The notes beneath the pieces were generated by a model. It did no database searches and was not told where the DNA came from. It saw nothing but the letters and a program-made list of their open reading frames with translations. Below, one piece after another: positions 38,401 through 47,563 of a DNA stretch of 64,000 nt. Both the position numbers and the translations under genes were made by a program. Where the stretch lies: assembly GCF_000292915.1 (NCBI RefSeq), contig NC_018513.1:248001-312000 (forward strand), in the 5' to 3' direction. Every line of letters starts with the position of its first letter. Position 1 is the stretch's first letter. This DNA comes from Burkholderia cepacia GG4. Lineage in GTDB: Bacteria > Pseudomonadota > Gammaproteobacteria > Burkholderiales > Burkholderiaceae.

Positions 38401-40817
38401 TCTCACTGCAAAGCCCAGCCTTGGCGGGAATGATCAAGGACGCGCACGATTTGGCCGAATGGGTCGCGACTTACGATGAGCTGCTTGATAAACGCCAGCT
38501 CCAGCACAACAACATCACGGTGGTGCGCTACCGCCGCGGCTCGACAAACGGCCGCAACATGATTGTCAGCTCAACCTCCGAGCTGCGGTTGCTCGGCGTG
38601 CTAGTGCGCCGGCGCTTGGACGAGCTGAACCTCCAGCTGGGATCCGAGGAGATCCAGGCTGCTTCCGCTAAGGCCAAACGCGACGCGCTTTCTGTCTCGG
38701 GCGACATCGTGCTTCGCGCTGCAAAGCGCGGCGTCTCCGCCGGAGAGATGATCGGCTTAGTGTTTTCTCGTCACTTGCTGGCCGAGGAATTCAAGGCCGC
38801 GGCTGGCGGGGATCAGGTATTGACGGCCTATTTCCTGCTTGACGACTACGCGAGCTGGCTTTCCCAGCCCGAGAGTCGCATCGCCGACATTCTCGCGCTC
38901 AATGTCGAGGAGCGAGAGGAGGGTGTCCGCGTCATCATCTCGATCGTCGAATCAAAGTATGTCGGTGCCGATGGCCTGGCCAAGGCTCGTCGCGACTCTA
39001 AGGACCAGCTCCTAGCGACGCTGAGCATGTTCCGGGAGGCGCTCTTCGGCGACCCAGGTCGCCTCGATCGCGACGTGTGGCTCGCCCGCTTGGCTGACAT
39101 GCTCATCGATGCGGAGATCCCGCCGGGCATGACTGACCTGATGGAGCGTGCGAGAGCGAAGCTCCGCGAAGGTGACGTAGAAATCTCCCTACGTGGCTAC
39201 TCGCAAGTGTTTGTCCATACTTCCGATGCAGGTTCGACTTCCGCTTCGGACCAGGAATTGCTCGAGGACGTCGATGGCATTCAAGCTTGGCAAGAGGTCT
39301 TCGACAGACCTGATCTTCGAAAGCTCGCCGAGGCCTATGCCAAAGGAAACGGGGGATTTGAAGCTCGGGCTGGACTTGGTTCCCATCAGCCTTGGGCCGG
39401 CCACGGCTTCAAGAAGCCAGCTCCGCGGGTGCCATGGCTCGCGGCCATTGGGCAGCTTGCCAATGGTCCCGTGGCGTCCTTCTCGGACGAAGCTTCTGCG
39501 GCCGTGACGGATACCGGTGCGCTGATCCAATCAAGTGGCTCAGTGCCCGAGTCTGAGGCTCCGTGGCAAGAGCCGGCCGAATCTACACCTGCCGCGACAG
39601 CTTCGGCGGCGATTCCAGGGCATGCGGTGCCCACCGAACTCGGCGCCTCGCTTTCCGACCTAGTCGCCACCAAGTTTGCAGGTGGTGCGCTGGCGGATGT
39701 CGAGCGAGAGGCGTGGGCCCAAGACGTCACCAAGAAGCTCAAAACTGCGCTTAACAGCTACGGCCTGCAGGCGGCGATTCTGGGTACGCGTCTGACGCCC
39801 AATGGTTGTCTGGTTCGATTGGCAGGCTCCGATAGGTTGCGCGTCGAGGACATTGAAAGCAAACGTATGCAGCTTCTGACAACGCACGCGATAAACCTCG
39901 TGACGGTTCAACCGAAACCAGGCGAGATCGTGGTGACAGTCGCCGGAGCGAAGAGACAGGCGGTGTCGCTGTGGGAGCTGTGGTCACGCCGTGAGATCAA
40001 TCGCAACGTAGCCGGCATCAACACTTCTTTCTTGCTTGGGCTTCAGGAGATCAACGGCGCGCTACTGTATCTGAACCTCGGCGCCGAGTTCGGCGGCCTC
40101 TCGTCACATGAACCGCATTCGCTCGTGGCTGGTGCTACTGGTAGCGGCAAGTCGGTGCTAATCCAAGCGCTGCTCCTGGACATCGCCGCGACCAATCCGA
40201 AAGAGTTGGCGCAGATCATCTTGATCGATCCCAAGATGGGTGTGGATTACGCTTCCCTGGCGGATTTGCCACACATGCGCGACGAGATCGTTACCTCTAA
40301 GGAGAAGGCTTCCGAGGTACTCGAGGCTTTGGTCCAGGAGATGGAGGATCGCTATCGGGCCTTCGCCAAGGCCAGGACTCGCGATCTGCCGACCTACAAC
40401 TCGAAGGTTTCGGCCGAGGAGCGCCTTCCGATGGTCTTCTTGGTGCATGACGAGTTCGCCGACTGGATGCTCGACGATGCCTATAAGTCGGCGGTGGGGG
40501 CCGCAGTCCAGCGCTTAGGTGTGAAAGCCCGCGCTGCCGGTATCCACCTGATCTTTGCGGCGCAACGGCCCGACAAGGATGTCATGCCCATGCAGCTTCG
40601 AGAGAACTTGGGCAATCGCCTGATCTTGAAGGTGTCCAGTGAGGCAACGTCCAAGATCGCGCTCGACAGGCCCGGAGCTGAATTGCTGCTTGGCCGCGGA
40701 CACTTGGCAGCCAAGCTTAACGGCGAACAGGGCTTGGTTTTCGCTCAGGCCCCGTTCCTTTCCGACCAAGATATTGAGGCGGCTGTGGCGGCTATTCGAT
40801 CTGACAACACTAACTAA
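35406..40817 (+). CDS. sspH: SspH: DptH/DndH-like giant protein with FtsK/HerA ATPase domain
   Basis: This 1803-residue protein is the largest gene of the window. About 1500 residues lack motifs that I recognise. The C-terminal 250 residues are an FtsK/SpoIIIE-type DNA-translocating ATPase: LVAGATGSGKSVLIQALLLD (Walker A near 1575), QIILIDPKMGVDYASLADLP (Walker B), FLVHDEFADWML, and HLIFAAQRPDKDVMPMQLRE with GNRLILKVSS. DptH proteins share this build and size. It starts inside the end of sspG (ATGCTGA overlap) and ends with a double stop TAA TAG. A Pro/Ala/Ser/Thr-rich linker (about 1365-1410) separates the long N-terminal part from the motor region. It probably acts on invading DNA in complex with SspF and SspG. 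Confidence 0.85.
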   Translation: MLTDRIIGRVGADILAKRISNPEQPGDTAALFRLDKLSASQIAAVARAILANPDLLARVDLMIPEALVEGQNLPAEILISHNAGYVRNNAVTSKASILTANGNEHNLADTLGHVMAIGAKEMRVDPEPWVEAALYAGGLSPVPDDRAVFYAALDGLISSSELSLVQLGGFCSDIVEAICTRGLPIRDAVGFALPRAGLPRDSSFFSNAKTFAATRKPWQKAFSKLFTQRAPLLKKLRQNGQPLDAEELAERIEANAAEITEGARQALDAFAIAPAGDQEAASDLAQFEWEGDGVYLAFDKPKEKQLGLADSTIHFFDHDCDQENSLDAECRTLLDDLKSRERRSDFNEEDEEFFVRHRRLLEQDARLCSRWEKALYGKPIECNDFFDGFVRVVNSLHAGLRDHEGERILRFTVTKGRKEWRERFNYDVGSYFSAMYRGLKELMGSKVDWKVERLGNANLPDPLFDYEAFFAKEKELRNDKKNKVRPNASLSRTALQIKFDVALMQVANGKETVLAKTQLLWSYKPTSIGLSMAADMRRLLEKGAVGCTEVSRRLVSKKGGVQNVSLIDTGTLEATYSTDAGSLVPAANKLRSLRHDIKGRIKELYDEGRLTLHQRDEIRGAWDKFEEEYIKALEDFVSTGLHGEAVMRQAESFGVLLTTLMAHARGDVCRSRLVSEVLSVGTARVAGDNLALIIPPWHPERMKALAVKSRRVAGFATHLLASTNILYGDREIFMRELSDEIAHPFYPEIAVLNRAGAPVLVSESSTVNGYSLFESPTRGVEDAMTDVDPAGAAKQVRELLERYVGLQPHEASNLSVVLYNADAAELPLATVRELSSIQVDGKLQCSVSMRHSDPAKLRSVYGELVNKAGDDPNLPVVSETSDNFISKLRISVMPISATPSESAQGFKAFDVAFLHDVIARAAKSEWLSVPWTNDRPTMEHAPSRWSYRSVSGENELKSTTFLTCPWQTASGWAYVSAVAAVCRQTDALPDERYLPARRISLQSPALAGMIKDAHDLAEWVATYDELLDKRQLQHNNITVVRYRRGSTNGRNMIVSSTSELRLLGVLVRRRLDELNLQLGSEEIQAASAKAKRDALSVSGDIVLRAAKRGVSAGEMIGLVFSRHLLAEEFKAAAGGDQVLTAYFLLDDYASWLSQPESRIADILALNVEEREEGVRVIISIVESKYVGADGLAKARRDSKDQLLATLSMFREALFGDPGRLDRDVWLARLADMLIDAEIPPGMTDLMERARAKLREGDVEISLRGYSQVFVHTSDAGSTSASDQELLEDVDGIQAWQEVFDRPDLRKLAEAYAKGNGGFEARAGLGSHQPWAGHGFKKPAPRVPWLAAIGQLANGPVASFSDEASAAVTDTGALIQSSGSVPESEAPWQEPAESTPAATASAAIPGHAVPTELGASLSDLVATKFAGGALADVEREAWAQDVTKKLKTALNSYGLQAAILGTRLTPNGCLVRLAGSDRLRVEDIESKRMQLLTTHAINLVTVQPKPGEIVVTVAGAKRQAVSLWELWSRREINRNVAGINTSFLLGLQEINGALLYLNLGAEFGGLSSHEPHSLVAGATGSGKSVLIQALLLDIAATNPKELAQIILIDPKMGVDYASLADLPHMRDEIVTSKEKASEVLEALVQEMEDRYRAFAKARTRDLPTYNSKVSAEERLPMVFLVHDEFADWMLDDAYKSAVGAAVQRLGVKARAAGIHLIFAAQRPDKDVMPMQLRENLGNRLILKVSSEATSKIALDRPGAELLLGRGHLAAKLNGEQGLVFAQAPFLSDQDIEAAVAAIRSDNTN

Positions 40818-40836
40818 TAGACACGACGGGGGGTAC

Positions 40837-43176
40837 ATGAGCCAGTCCTTTACGCATAGCGCAGATAGTCTGCAAAGCTTTTTCTCTCAACCTGGGCGAG
40901 GGTTTTACATCCCCTACTATCAGAGGAATTACTCATGGGATGAGGAGAACGCCGAGAAACTAGTAACCGATATCTTTTCTGGAATCAAACGGACACTTAC
41001 GAAGCCGAGCAACAGCATCTTCCTCGGGACGGTGATACTTCACGATGAGAAGAATGTGACGGTTGGTACGCATACCGACACGCCAAACCTTTTAACTAAG
41101 GTTTCCAACGTCGTTGACGGCCAGCAGCGTATCACCTCAATAGCCATGTTGGCTTGCGCGTTGAGCCATAGCATTTCCAATACTGTCGAGAAGCTGAATT
41201 TATTTAATTCATTGGCGCCAGAATTTGCGGTTCTCGCGAGCGAGCTCGAAAACGAGCAGCCTGAGATTAGTGAGTTTTTCTCCGTAGAGATTAAAAAGAA
41301 TGGGGTTCAGCCTCGACTCAAACCATTAATCATTCGCGCTGGGGATGTGACATCAAACCCCGTGTCTGATCAATGGACTCTGGCCGGCATGGGAAAAAAC
41401 TTCTATCGATCCAATACGTCTACGTTCTTGTCCCAGTTCATCGATGGTATTCCACTTGCGAACATCCAATCTGACGATCGCGTTGGCAGTGTTCTAGAAG
41501 TCTTTCAAAGTCAGATCGATGGAGAAGTAAGTGGCGCCGATTTCTCTTTGGCCAATGGCTTATTTATGGCTAATGGAGTTCAGAATGGAAGCCTGTCGAA
41601 TTTCATGGCCTACCCGCCCAATCTGGCGAACATTCAGGTATTGCCTTCCGATGCTCAATCGGCTTTTTATGGCGGGATGCTGCTGTTGGCGGCCTGTTCT
41701 TTCTTGAAGAATTCATGTCATCTCGTTGTGATCGAATGTTTGGACTTGGGCTTGGCATTCGACATGTTTCAGTCTCTGAACGCGACGGGGACACCATTGA
41801 CGGCTTTTGAGGTCTTCAAGCCGGTGATCGTGAGAGCATGGGGCGCGAACTACGCGACAGAGATTAAACCCGAAGTGGATCGCATTGAGCGGGTCTTCGA
41901 GACTGAAAGCACGGCCAGTGGAAAAGAAGAGCTAACAGACAAAGTCATCGTTTCATCTGCATTGATTTACAACGGCGAGGTCATCAGCAAAAAGTTTAGC
42001 GATGAGCGCGATTGGCTCTTCAACACGTTGCCTCAGCCGCCACAGGCTCTGGCCAAAGACTTCGTCGCATGCATTGCCGATCAAGCCGAATACTGCTCGC
42101 ATTTCATTCAGCCGAGGAAATCTCCGAAGAACGCGCAGACGTTTGGCTTGGTCAATTACTTGCAAGGACTTGGGCTGAACGCGCTGCAGGCCGACATGTC
42201 GGCTCTCTGCATCTTCTTTCTGCGAGATGCAGGCCATCAGTTTGCGCACAGCGTCTTGAGCGTCTTCTATGCCAAGCTTCTGCGGGCGCAGGGCAACACC
42301 GCGGCGGTCGCGATCGCCGCAGCTGAGTTTCAATCGGTGTGCAAGGCCACGGCAGCGTTCTTCACGCTTTGGATGGGGGCGCAGCAAGGGCGGTTCCCAG
42401 ACTCAGACTATCGACAATTGTTTCAGTCCTCGACGGCGAACATGTCCGTGATGTCGGGCGTTGCCAATCAGAACGAGGCTTTTGTGAAGGGCGCGTTTAG
42501 ACGCGCACTAGCCGCTCACGGAATCTACGACGCGGCAAATGTTTCGGCCGCCCGGCAGCTCTGGGTTGACCAAGCCAAGGAGTCGGCATGGTATTCGAGG
42601 AAGTCAGTCTGCCGATTCGCGCTCTTTGTTGCTTCCCACGACGCAGCCCCTGATTTGTCCGCAGGCAGCGAAGGATTGTTTACCAACGGCATGCCCAATT
42701 CGGCTAATTTCCTCAACTGCCGGGCATGGCATGCGCGCGAATACGAAGTGATTGAGCATGTGGCGACGCGCGACCAACCGTCAACGATCAAGTTTCCAGC
42801 TCATTTTGATCAGACGATCTATCCTGGCAATTTTTCGGTTGTGGACAAAATTGGCAACCTCACGCTGCTGTCTGTTCAGGTCAATTCGTCTGTGTATTCG
42901 GAGTGGCCCGACAAGGTCTATTACTACTGGAGTCTCACGACGCCTAGCAACACTGCATCTGGCCCCTCTGGGACGGCGCTGATGACGGCGCTCGGACTGA
43001 CAAGTATCCCACCCGGATTGAGAGCTTTGACGGCGGCATCGAACTACTTGCCTCACCTCGCACCTTTGGCATATCGCGGCGAATCAGGCCTGAAATGGGA
43101 CGCCAACTTTATCGATCAGCGGTCCGAGCACATTTGTGGGCGAGTGTTCGACAAGCTTGATGCCTGGCTGCGTTGA
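40837..43176 (+). CDS. sspE: SspE: DUF262/DUF1524-type phosphorothioate-sensing nuclease
   Basis: This 779-residue protein has an N-terminal DUF262 (GmrS/ParB-like NTPase) domain and a C-terminal DUF1524/HNH-like domain, the SspE layout. DUF262 marks are FYIPYYQRNYSWDEENAEKL (about 25-45) and VVDGQQRITSIAMLACALSH (about 92-112), where DGQQR is the nucleotide-binding motif. Nuclease marks are EYEVIEHVATRD (His about 639), then IGNLTLLSVQVNSSVYSEWP with the Asn residues of an H-N-N site. SspE is known to sense phosphorothioate DNA and to nick phage DNA. The frame is open further upstream, but the ATG at 40837 after ACGGGGGG, 19 bp past sspH, is the real start. It is more AT-rich than sspFGH, suggesting separate acquisition. 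Confidence 0.85.
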   Translation: MSQSFTHSADSLQSFFSQPGRGFYIPYYQRNYSWDEENAEKLVTDIFSGIKRTLTKPSNSIFLGTVILHDEKNVTVGTHTDTPNLLTKVSNVVDGQQRITSIAMLACALSHSISNTVEKLNLFNSLAPEFAVLASELENEQPEISEFFSVEIKKNGVQPRLKPLIIRAGDVTSNPVSDQWTLAGMGKNFYRSNTSTFLSQFIDGIPLANIQSDDRVGSVLEVFQSQIDGEVSGADFSLANGLFMANGVQNGSLSNFMAYPPNLANIQVLPSDAQSAFYGGMLLLAACSFLKNSCHLVVIECLDLGLAFDMFQSLNATGTPLTAFEVFKPVIVRAWGANYATEIKPEVDRIERVFETESTASGKEELTDKVIVSSALIYNGEVISKKFSDERDWLFNTLPQPPQALAKDFVACIADQAEYCSHFIQPRKSPKNAQTFGLVNYLQGLGLNALQADMSALCIFFLRDAGHQFAHSVLSVFYAKLLRAQGNTAAVAIAAAEFQSVCKATAAFFTLWMGAQQGRFPDSDYRQLFQSSTANMSVMSGVANQNEAFVKGAFRRALAAHGIYDAANVSAARQLWVDQAKESAWYSRKSVCRFALFVASHDAAPDLSAGSEGLFTNGMPNSANFLNCRAWHAREYEVIEHVATRDQPSTIKFPAHFDQTIYPGNFSVVDKIGNLTLLSVQVNSSVYSEWPDKVYYYWSLTTPSNTASGPSGTALMTALGLTSIPPGLRALTAASNYLPHLAPLAYRGESGLKWDANFIDQRSEHICGRVFDKLDAWLR

Positions 43177-43308
43177 CACTCTGTGGCTAGTACGTTCGCC
43201 CCAAAGGAAGCCAGCGGCTAGCCCAAGTTCAGCCAAGTGTTCAGACAGTCTTCGGATCTGCAATCAAATCGTGCATGTTGTTGCGGGCTTCATGCGGCCG
43301 TTGTCCGT

Positions 43309-43338
43309 GAGTTAGCGCTGAAAAGGCAGCTCTAACTC
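43309..43338. terminator. Hairpin between the convergent sspE and sspD genes
   Basis: GAGTTAGCGCTG pairs with CAGCTCTAACTC (one mismatch) around AAAAGG, midway in the 216-bp gap between the two stop codons. There is no long T-run, so it may be a weak bidirectional terminator or an RNA-end protector. Confidence 0.5.
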
Positions 43339-43392
43339 ATCGACTTTCGAATGTATGGAAGTGGACTCAAATTTTGCCACTTGAGCTCGATC

Positions 43393-44235
43393 TTACTTAT
43401 GGCAAATGGCGCAAGCGCCGTTGCCCTCATCTTCCCCGTAGACATCGTCGATGTCTTCGGGACTGGCCTTCACGGGCCGAAGTGGATTGATGGGGATACT
43501 TCTGCGTAGCCGTGCGCGGCGGATTTCGTATTCCGCTTCGATCTCTGCAACGCGTCCAGGCTGTTCCATGTCGGAGAGCGACTCGCCCTTGGACCAGGTG
43601 AACGGTGAGCCATGCGTCAACGCATCCTTCTCCAGGGCCTTAGCGGCCTCGTAAGCCTGCGGATGCTTATTCCTCAGGCGAACCCATTCGATCTTTTGCT
43701 GAAAAAAGCAAAACGTGCAGCCGCTGCGCGAACGCCACTCGTAATATTTGGGGTAGCCGACGCCGGAATTTTCCAAGATGTCGATCACACCAGCTTTGTC
43801 GATGCCTGCTTCGCGGAAGGGTAACTTTACAAATAAGTTGTCAGCTTTGGCGGCATAACCTTCGCGATAGTCTTCGTCGGCGCGGATAGCTACATAGGAG
43901 GTAACTTTGTCGCCGGCCGCCAGCCAAGGTTTCACCCAAGTCTCGAAGGGCGCAAGCTTCAACTGGCGGGTGCACCAACGCGTGTTGGGATTGGGCAGGA
44001 AGTGGTTGTATTGGCGCAACCAGAAGCGAAAGTCTCGCCCGGGGTTTAGCCGCAAAATGGGCTTGCCAAGTCGGCCTTCGAGCTTGCCGAGGAACTCATA
44101 AACTTCGGGAAGCTCCTCGCCGGTATCGGTGAAGAAGTAATCGATATCGAGTTCGGGGTGTCGGTCGCGCATATAGACGGCCAGCGCGGCGCTGTCCTTG
44201 CCGCCGGAAATCCCTAGAACGTGTCGCTCAATCAT
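43393..44235 (-). CDS. sspD: SspD: DndC/PAPS-reductase-like ATP pyrophosphatase
   Basis: This 280-residue protein adenylates the DNA backbone or activates sulfur for phosphorothioation. The PP-loop HVLGISGGKDSAALAVYMRD lies at residues 5-24. FLPNPNTRWCTRQLKLAPFE (Cys about 87) and SRSGCTFCFFQQKIEW (about 168-183) supply cysteines that resemble the Fe-S ligands of DndC; the C-terminus adds GACAICHK. It is much shorter than DndC (about 500 residues), which fits SspD. The start ATG overlaps the sspC stop by 8 bp (ATGATTGA). The PAPS-reductase-like BrxP of BREX type 4 is a relative, but no pglZ or brxL is present here. Confidence 0.87.
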   Translation of the reverse strand: MIERHVLGISGGKDSAALAVYMRDRHPELDIDYFFTDTGEELPEVYEFLGKLEGRLGKPILRLNPGRDFRFWLRQYNHFLPNPNTRWCTRQLKLAPFETWVKPWLAAGDKVTSYVAIRADEDYREGYAAKADNLFVKLPFREAGIDKAGVIDILENSGVGYPKYYEWRSRSGCTFCFFQQKIEWVRLRNKHPQAYEAAKALEKDALTHGSPFTWSKGESLSDMEQPGRVAEIEAEYEIRRARLRRSIPINPLRPVKASPEDIDDVYGEDEGNGACAICHK

Positions 44236-47200
44236 TGGTTACCTCATTGTCGGTTAACGCTAGCTTCATCCCCGTCTTGGCCAGGATCGCCAACAACACA
44301 TCGATCTCTAGCCCTTGGCCCTCTAGCATTGATGCAAGCTCGTCGGCTTTGGCTTCCACTGTTTGGCGATGGCGATCCGAGATCGCAAATGAGCGTGAGA
44401 TCGTCTTTGTATCCGAGCCCGTGCCGATAACGACAGCGATGGCCTCGCTGTGTGCCTTGCGCCCTTGGACGGCAACGAAAGCCTCGGCTTCGCGAAAGCG
44501 TCGGGCAAATATCACGAGCTCCAAGATCGCGGCGTCGATGTGTCGATCCACCCAGTCGCGCGGTGGTTTCTCTGTCGCCAGACTCAGAATTCCCTCAAGC
44601 GAGGCTTGGCCTCCATCGAAGTTGGCCAGGCGAGTAGCGAACGCGTCCAATCTCAGGTCACCTGAGACGCCGGCGACGGAGTGAGCGCGTTTGCGCAAGG
44701 CTTCGAGATCGTCCCTGTCCGCATCGAGCGCCTCGAGCATTTTGCCTTCTACCTCGCCAAGCATCTTCCCGTATGCGCCCGCGATCTCTCGTAGTGGCGC
44801 GCGCAGGGCCTTCACATAGGATTTACCATCGGCGGTATTAAGTAGTGATACTAGGTCGACGAACAAGACTTTGTGCGGGTCGTTGGCCTTCAAGAGCATG
44901 TCGCGTATGGCCTTGGCCGTTTCGCCCAAGCGCTGGGTTCTTCGAGCCCATTCGGGCAGGTTGAAAACCATGGCTACTAGCCCGCGCGCAGCTTCGAGCG
45001 GGTCAGCTGCACCCGCACTTTCGCCAATTTCGATCAGTAGCTTCGAGATGCCGTCGAGGATTCGGTTCTTGTCTTCGTCGATGGCCACCCAGCGCATCGA
45101 GAAACGATCTGGATCTTGTAGGCACTCGTCGATATCGAAATCGGTGAGGCGAGGCACGAACATCCCGTCCTTGTAGACAGCGATGTTTGCCTTATGGGCA
45201 AGCATGAACGCGGTGAGGATCACCGGCTGAATGCCCTGCTTCATGCCGAAGGGAGGTGCGCTCCACAAAGCATAGATTTCGTGAGCGCCGACACGGGCAT
45301 CTGCGTCCGAGAAGAGGGCTCTAGTCGCTTCCCACAACGGCTCGAAATCCCTGGCAAATCCATCACCCGGGACTGTGCAGCGCCAAGTGCCAGAAGAGTC
45401 TTGGCGATGTAGTTCTGTGCTTTTGAGTAGCGTCTCGTAGAGCCCACGCTCAGCGGGGAAGCCTTCAAAGCCGAGTGCCTCTTGACCTTCTGCGTTGACC
45501 ATCGCATGCAGCAGATCGCGTCGGGCCTTCACACTGTTGCTCGAGATGCTGTCGCGGTTGACCAACTCACTCCAAACTGGAGGCGAGGCACTGAAAAGTT
45601 CCTCGGCGAGCTGGGACGCCACGGGTGATAGCTTCGAGCCAGGCTCGATGATTTGATCCGTCCCGTCGTGCCATTTCGCCAGCGACACCGCAGCTTGGAG
45701 CTGGTCCTCCAAGTCGGCGCGGGTTGCGGCCAAGCGCGCGTAGACTTCGCGGCGAGCGACAGCGTCGCCAGACAGTTCATGGCGCTCTTTAACTTGCTCC
45801 AAAGCCACTAGCTCCGCGGAAAGTTCGGCGATTCGAGCATGGTTAGTAGGAATACCCACCAGCACTGGCCAAGGGCGGAGCTTCGAGCAAGCTTGCGCAC
45901 GCAGGCGCGCGGCCCGCGGACTCATCCCTTTGTTAGGCAGTGCCAGTATGAAGGTCCCGAATTCACCCTTGCGCGGGTAGAAATCGGCGGCGATCTTCTC
46001 GGCCTGCTCAATGCTGCACAGAGACAGCTCCATCCAACGCATGGAGCCTGTCTCATGATAGTGCCGCTTGGCTACTACTGGATGCAAACTCGTGAGCTGC
46101 GCGAGGCGCAAATAGTCGAGGCCGGTCGAGGCCGCGAGAGCTTGTGCGATGGCCGCATCGATATCGAAGTCACTACCTTCAAAAACTGACCAGGCTCCGG
46201 TGTAGCTCTTGTAGAGGATGACCTTGAGGGCTGAGAGCTTTTGCAGTGCGGTATCAAGCTCTTCACGCGTCCTATCGTAGAAGAGTGCGCTGATGACCGC
46301 TGCATCGGCTGCTAGCCCTGACCCATTGCGGAAAAGGTCGATGACTGCGATGTTCTTGATTAGAGATACAAGCAGTGGATCACCGGTCTTGGTTTCTGCT
46401 CGCTCCACCGCTTCTACTGCCTGCGACCAGCGATGCCCATCGGGAGATGCGAGGATCGCGGGCTCGAGATTCGATCGTAGGTAGTCCCAGTAGTCACTGG
46501 GGCGATACCAGCTTGCTTCGCTGATGAGCGTCGAGTTCAGATAGGAGCGGAAGCCGTACGGTTCAACAGACGACAGGAAGCCGAAGGTACTACGCTCGTT
46601 CTGACCAAATTGACGTTTGGAGATTGGCCCGAGCAGCGCGGCCATGGCCGGATGTAATGGCCAACAGGTTGCCAAGGCGTTAGCGAAGTCTTGCCCTACG
46701 GCAGGACGTCGTGAGCGAATCGCATCCGCGATAGCTGTCGATGCATCGAACATCCAGTCCGGGCGGCGCTTTGCTTCGATTGCGCGACCGATGAGTTCCA
46801 CCACCTCGTCACTGGCGGCGACGAAGGGTAAGTCTACGTAACGGCCCTGAACCTTAGCCCAATCCTCGCGAGTGTCAATACCCAAGCGAACGGAGTATTG
46901 TGCAAAGGACTGATGCAGTATGCCGACGACCACCAAGCGACCCTCTGATCGGGCTGCGGCTTCCGCGAGCTCTTGAAAAAAATAAACATCATCCCCGGAG
47001 CCAAGCGCCGACGCCTCTAGGAATTTGCCCATCTCGTCGATGATGACCAGCACGCCGTCATTCGGGCGACTCTTGGCCTCTTCGAGTAATTCGGCGATTA
47101 GGGTTTGGGGAGTGGGCTTGGCCCGGCCGTCGACTGTCTTGTCCACTGCGTGTCGAAGCGCTCCATGGAGTGCGGCAACAACGCTGCCACGTCTCCCTAC

Positions 47201-47563
47201 TGCCGGAACCATTAGCCATCCCTTGCGGACAGGAAATGCTTTGTCGAAGGCGGGCTTAGAATCCAGGCGCAAGACTTGGCGTGCCTTCACCCGAAGGTTC
47301 TTATCGGGATGTAGCGCGCTCGCTAGCGCGACGGCCAATGAACTCTTGCCCCCGCCGAACGGGCCCGTCCAGGTGAAGCAGCGTTGGTTTGTACCCGAGA
47401 GCTGATTGCACATACCATCGACTACGGACGTAGCAGTGGTGTGGCAGATATAACCGGAGAGGGCGTCGGTGCGGCCGATGTCGGCGTCGATGCGGATGGA
47501 GCGCTGATACTGGCGCGAAATCTGGACGATGTCCGACAAGGTCTCATGCTTGTTGTCAGTCAT
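44228..47563 (-). CDS. sspC: SspC: large P-loop ATPase of the phosphorothioation machinery
   Basis: This 1111-residue ATPase is related to BrxC/PglY-type proteins. Walker A is TWTGPFGGGKSSLAVALASA (about 63-82) and Walker B is GVLVIIDEMGKFLEASALG (about 167-185), followed by a sensor-like VVVGILHQSFAQYSVRLG. A helical C-terminal region (for example LEALRKRAHSVAGVSGDLRL) completes it. In SspABCD systems SspC is the ATP-dependent core that works with SspB and SspD to introduce single-strand phosphorothioates. It overlaps sspB and sspD by 8 bp on each side, so the three subunits are translationally coupled. Confidence 0.85.
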   Translation of the reverse strand: MTDNKHETLSDIVQISRQYQRSIRIDADIGRTDALSGYICHTTATSVVDGMCNQLSGTNQRCFTWTGPFGGGKSSLAVALASALHPDKNLRVKARQVLRLDSKPAFDKAFPVRKGWLMVPAVGRRGSVVAALHGALRHAVDKTVDGRAKPTPQTLIAELLEEAKSRPNDGVLVIIDEMGKFLEASALGSGDDVYFFQELAEAAARSEGRLVVVGILHQSFAQYSVRLGIDTREDWAKVQGRYVDLPFVAASDEVVELIGRAIEAKRRPDWMFDASTAIADAIRSRRPAVGQDFANALATCWPLHPAMAALLGPISKRQFGQNERSTFGFLSSVEPYGFRSYLNSTLISEASWYRPSDYWDYLRSNLEPAILASPDGHRWSQAVEAVERAETKTGDPLLVSLIKNIAVIDLFRNGSGLAADAAVISALFYDRTREELDTALQKLSALKVILYKSYTGAWSVFEGSDFDIDAAIAQALAASTGLDYLRLAQLTSLHPVVAKRHYHETGSMRWMELSLCSIEQAEKIAADFYPRKGEFGTFILALPNKGMSPRAARLRAQACSKLRPWPVLVGIPTNHARIAELSAELVALEQVKERHELSGDAVARREVYARLAATRADLEDQLQAAVSLAKWHDGTDQIIEPGSKLSPVASQLAEELFSASPPVWSELVNRDSISSNSVKARRDLLHAMVNAEGQEALGFEGFPAERGLYETLLKSTELHRQDSSGTWRCTVPGDGFARDFEPLWEATRALFSDADARVGAHEIYALWSAPPFGMKQGIQPVILTAFMLAHKANIAVYKDGMFVPRLTDFDIDECLQDPDRFSMRWVAIDEDKNRILDGISKLLIEIGESAGAADPLEAARGLVAMVFNLPEWARRTQRLGETAKAIRDMLLKANDPHKVLFVDLVSLLNTADGKSYVKALRAPLREIAGAYGKMLGEVEGKMLEALDADRDDLEALRKRAHSVAGVSGDLRLDAFATRLANFDGGQASLEGILSLATEKPPRDWVDRHIDAAILELVIFARRFREAEAFVAVQGRKAHSEAIAVVIGTGSDTKTISRSFAISDRHRQTVEAKADELASMLEGQGLEIDVLLAILAKTGMKLALTDNEVTND

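Noticed and set aside
40639..40836. Extension of the sspE frame 66 codons upstream into sspH
   Set aside because: It overlaps conserved sspH coding sequence in another frame; the ATG at 40837 has a ribosome site and begins the DUF262 domain.
31955..44235. A classical dndABCDE-dndFGH system
   Set aside because: No dndA, dndB, dndD or dndE; the DndC-like protein is about 280 residues, not about 500, and it is grouped with DUF4007 and a large ATPase.
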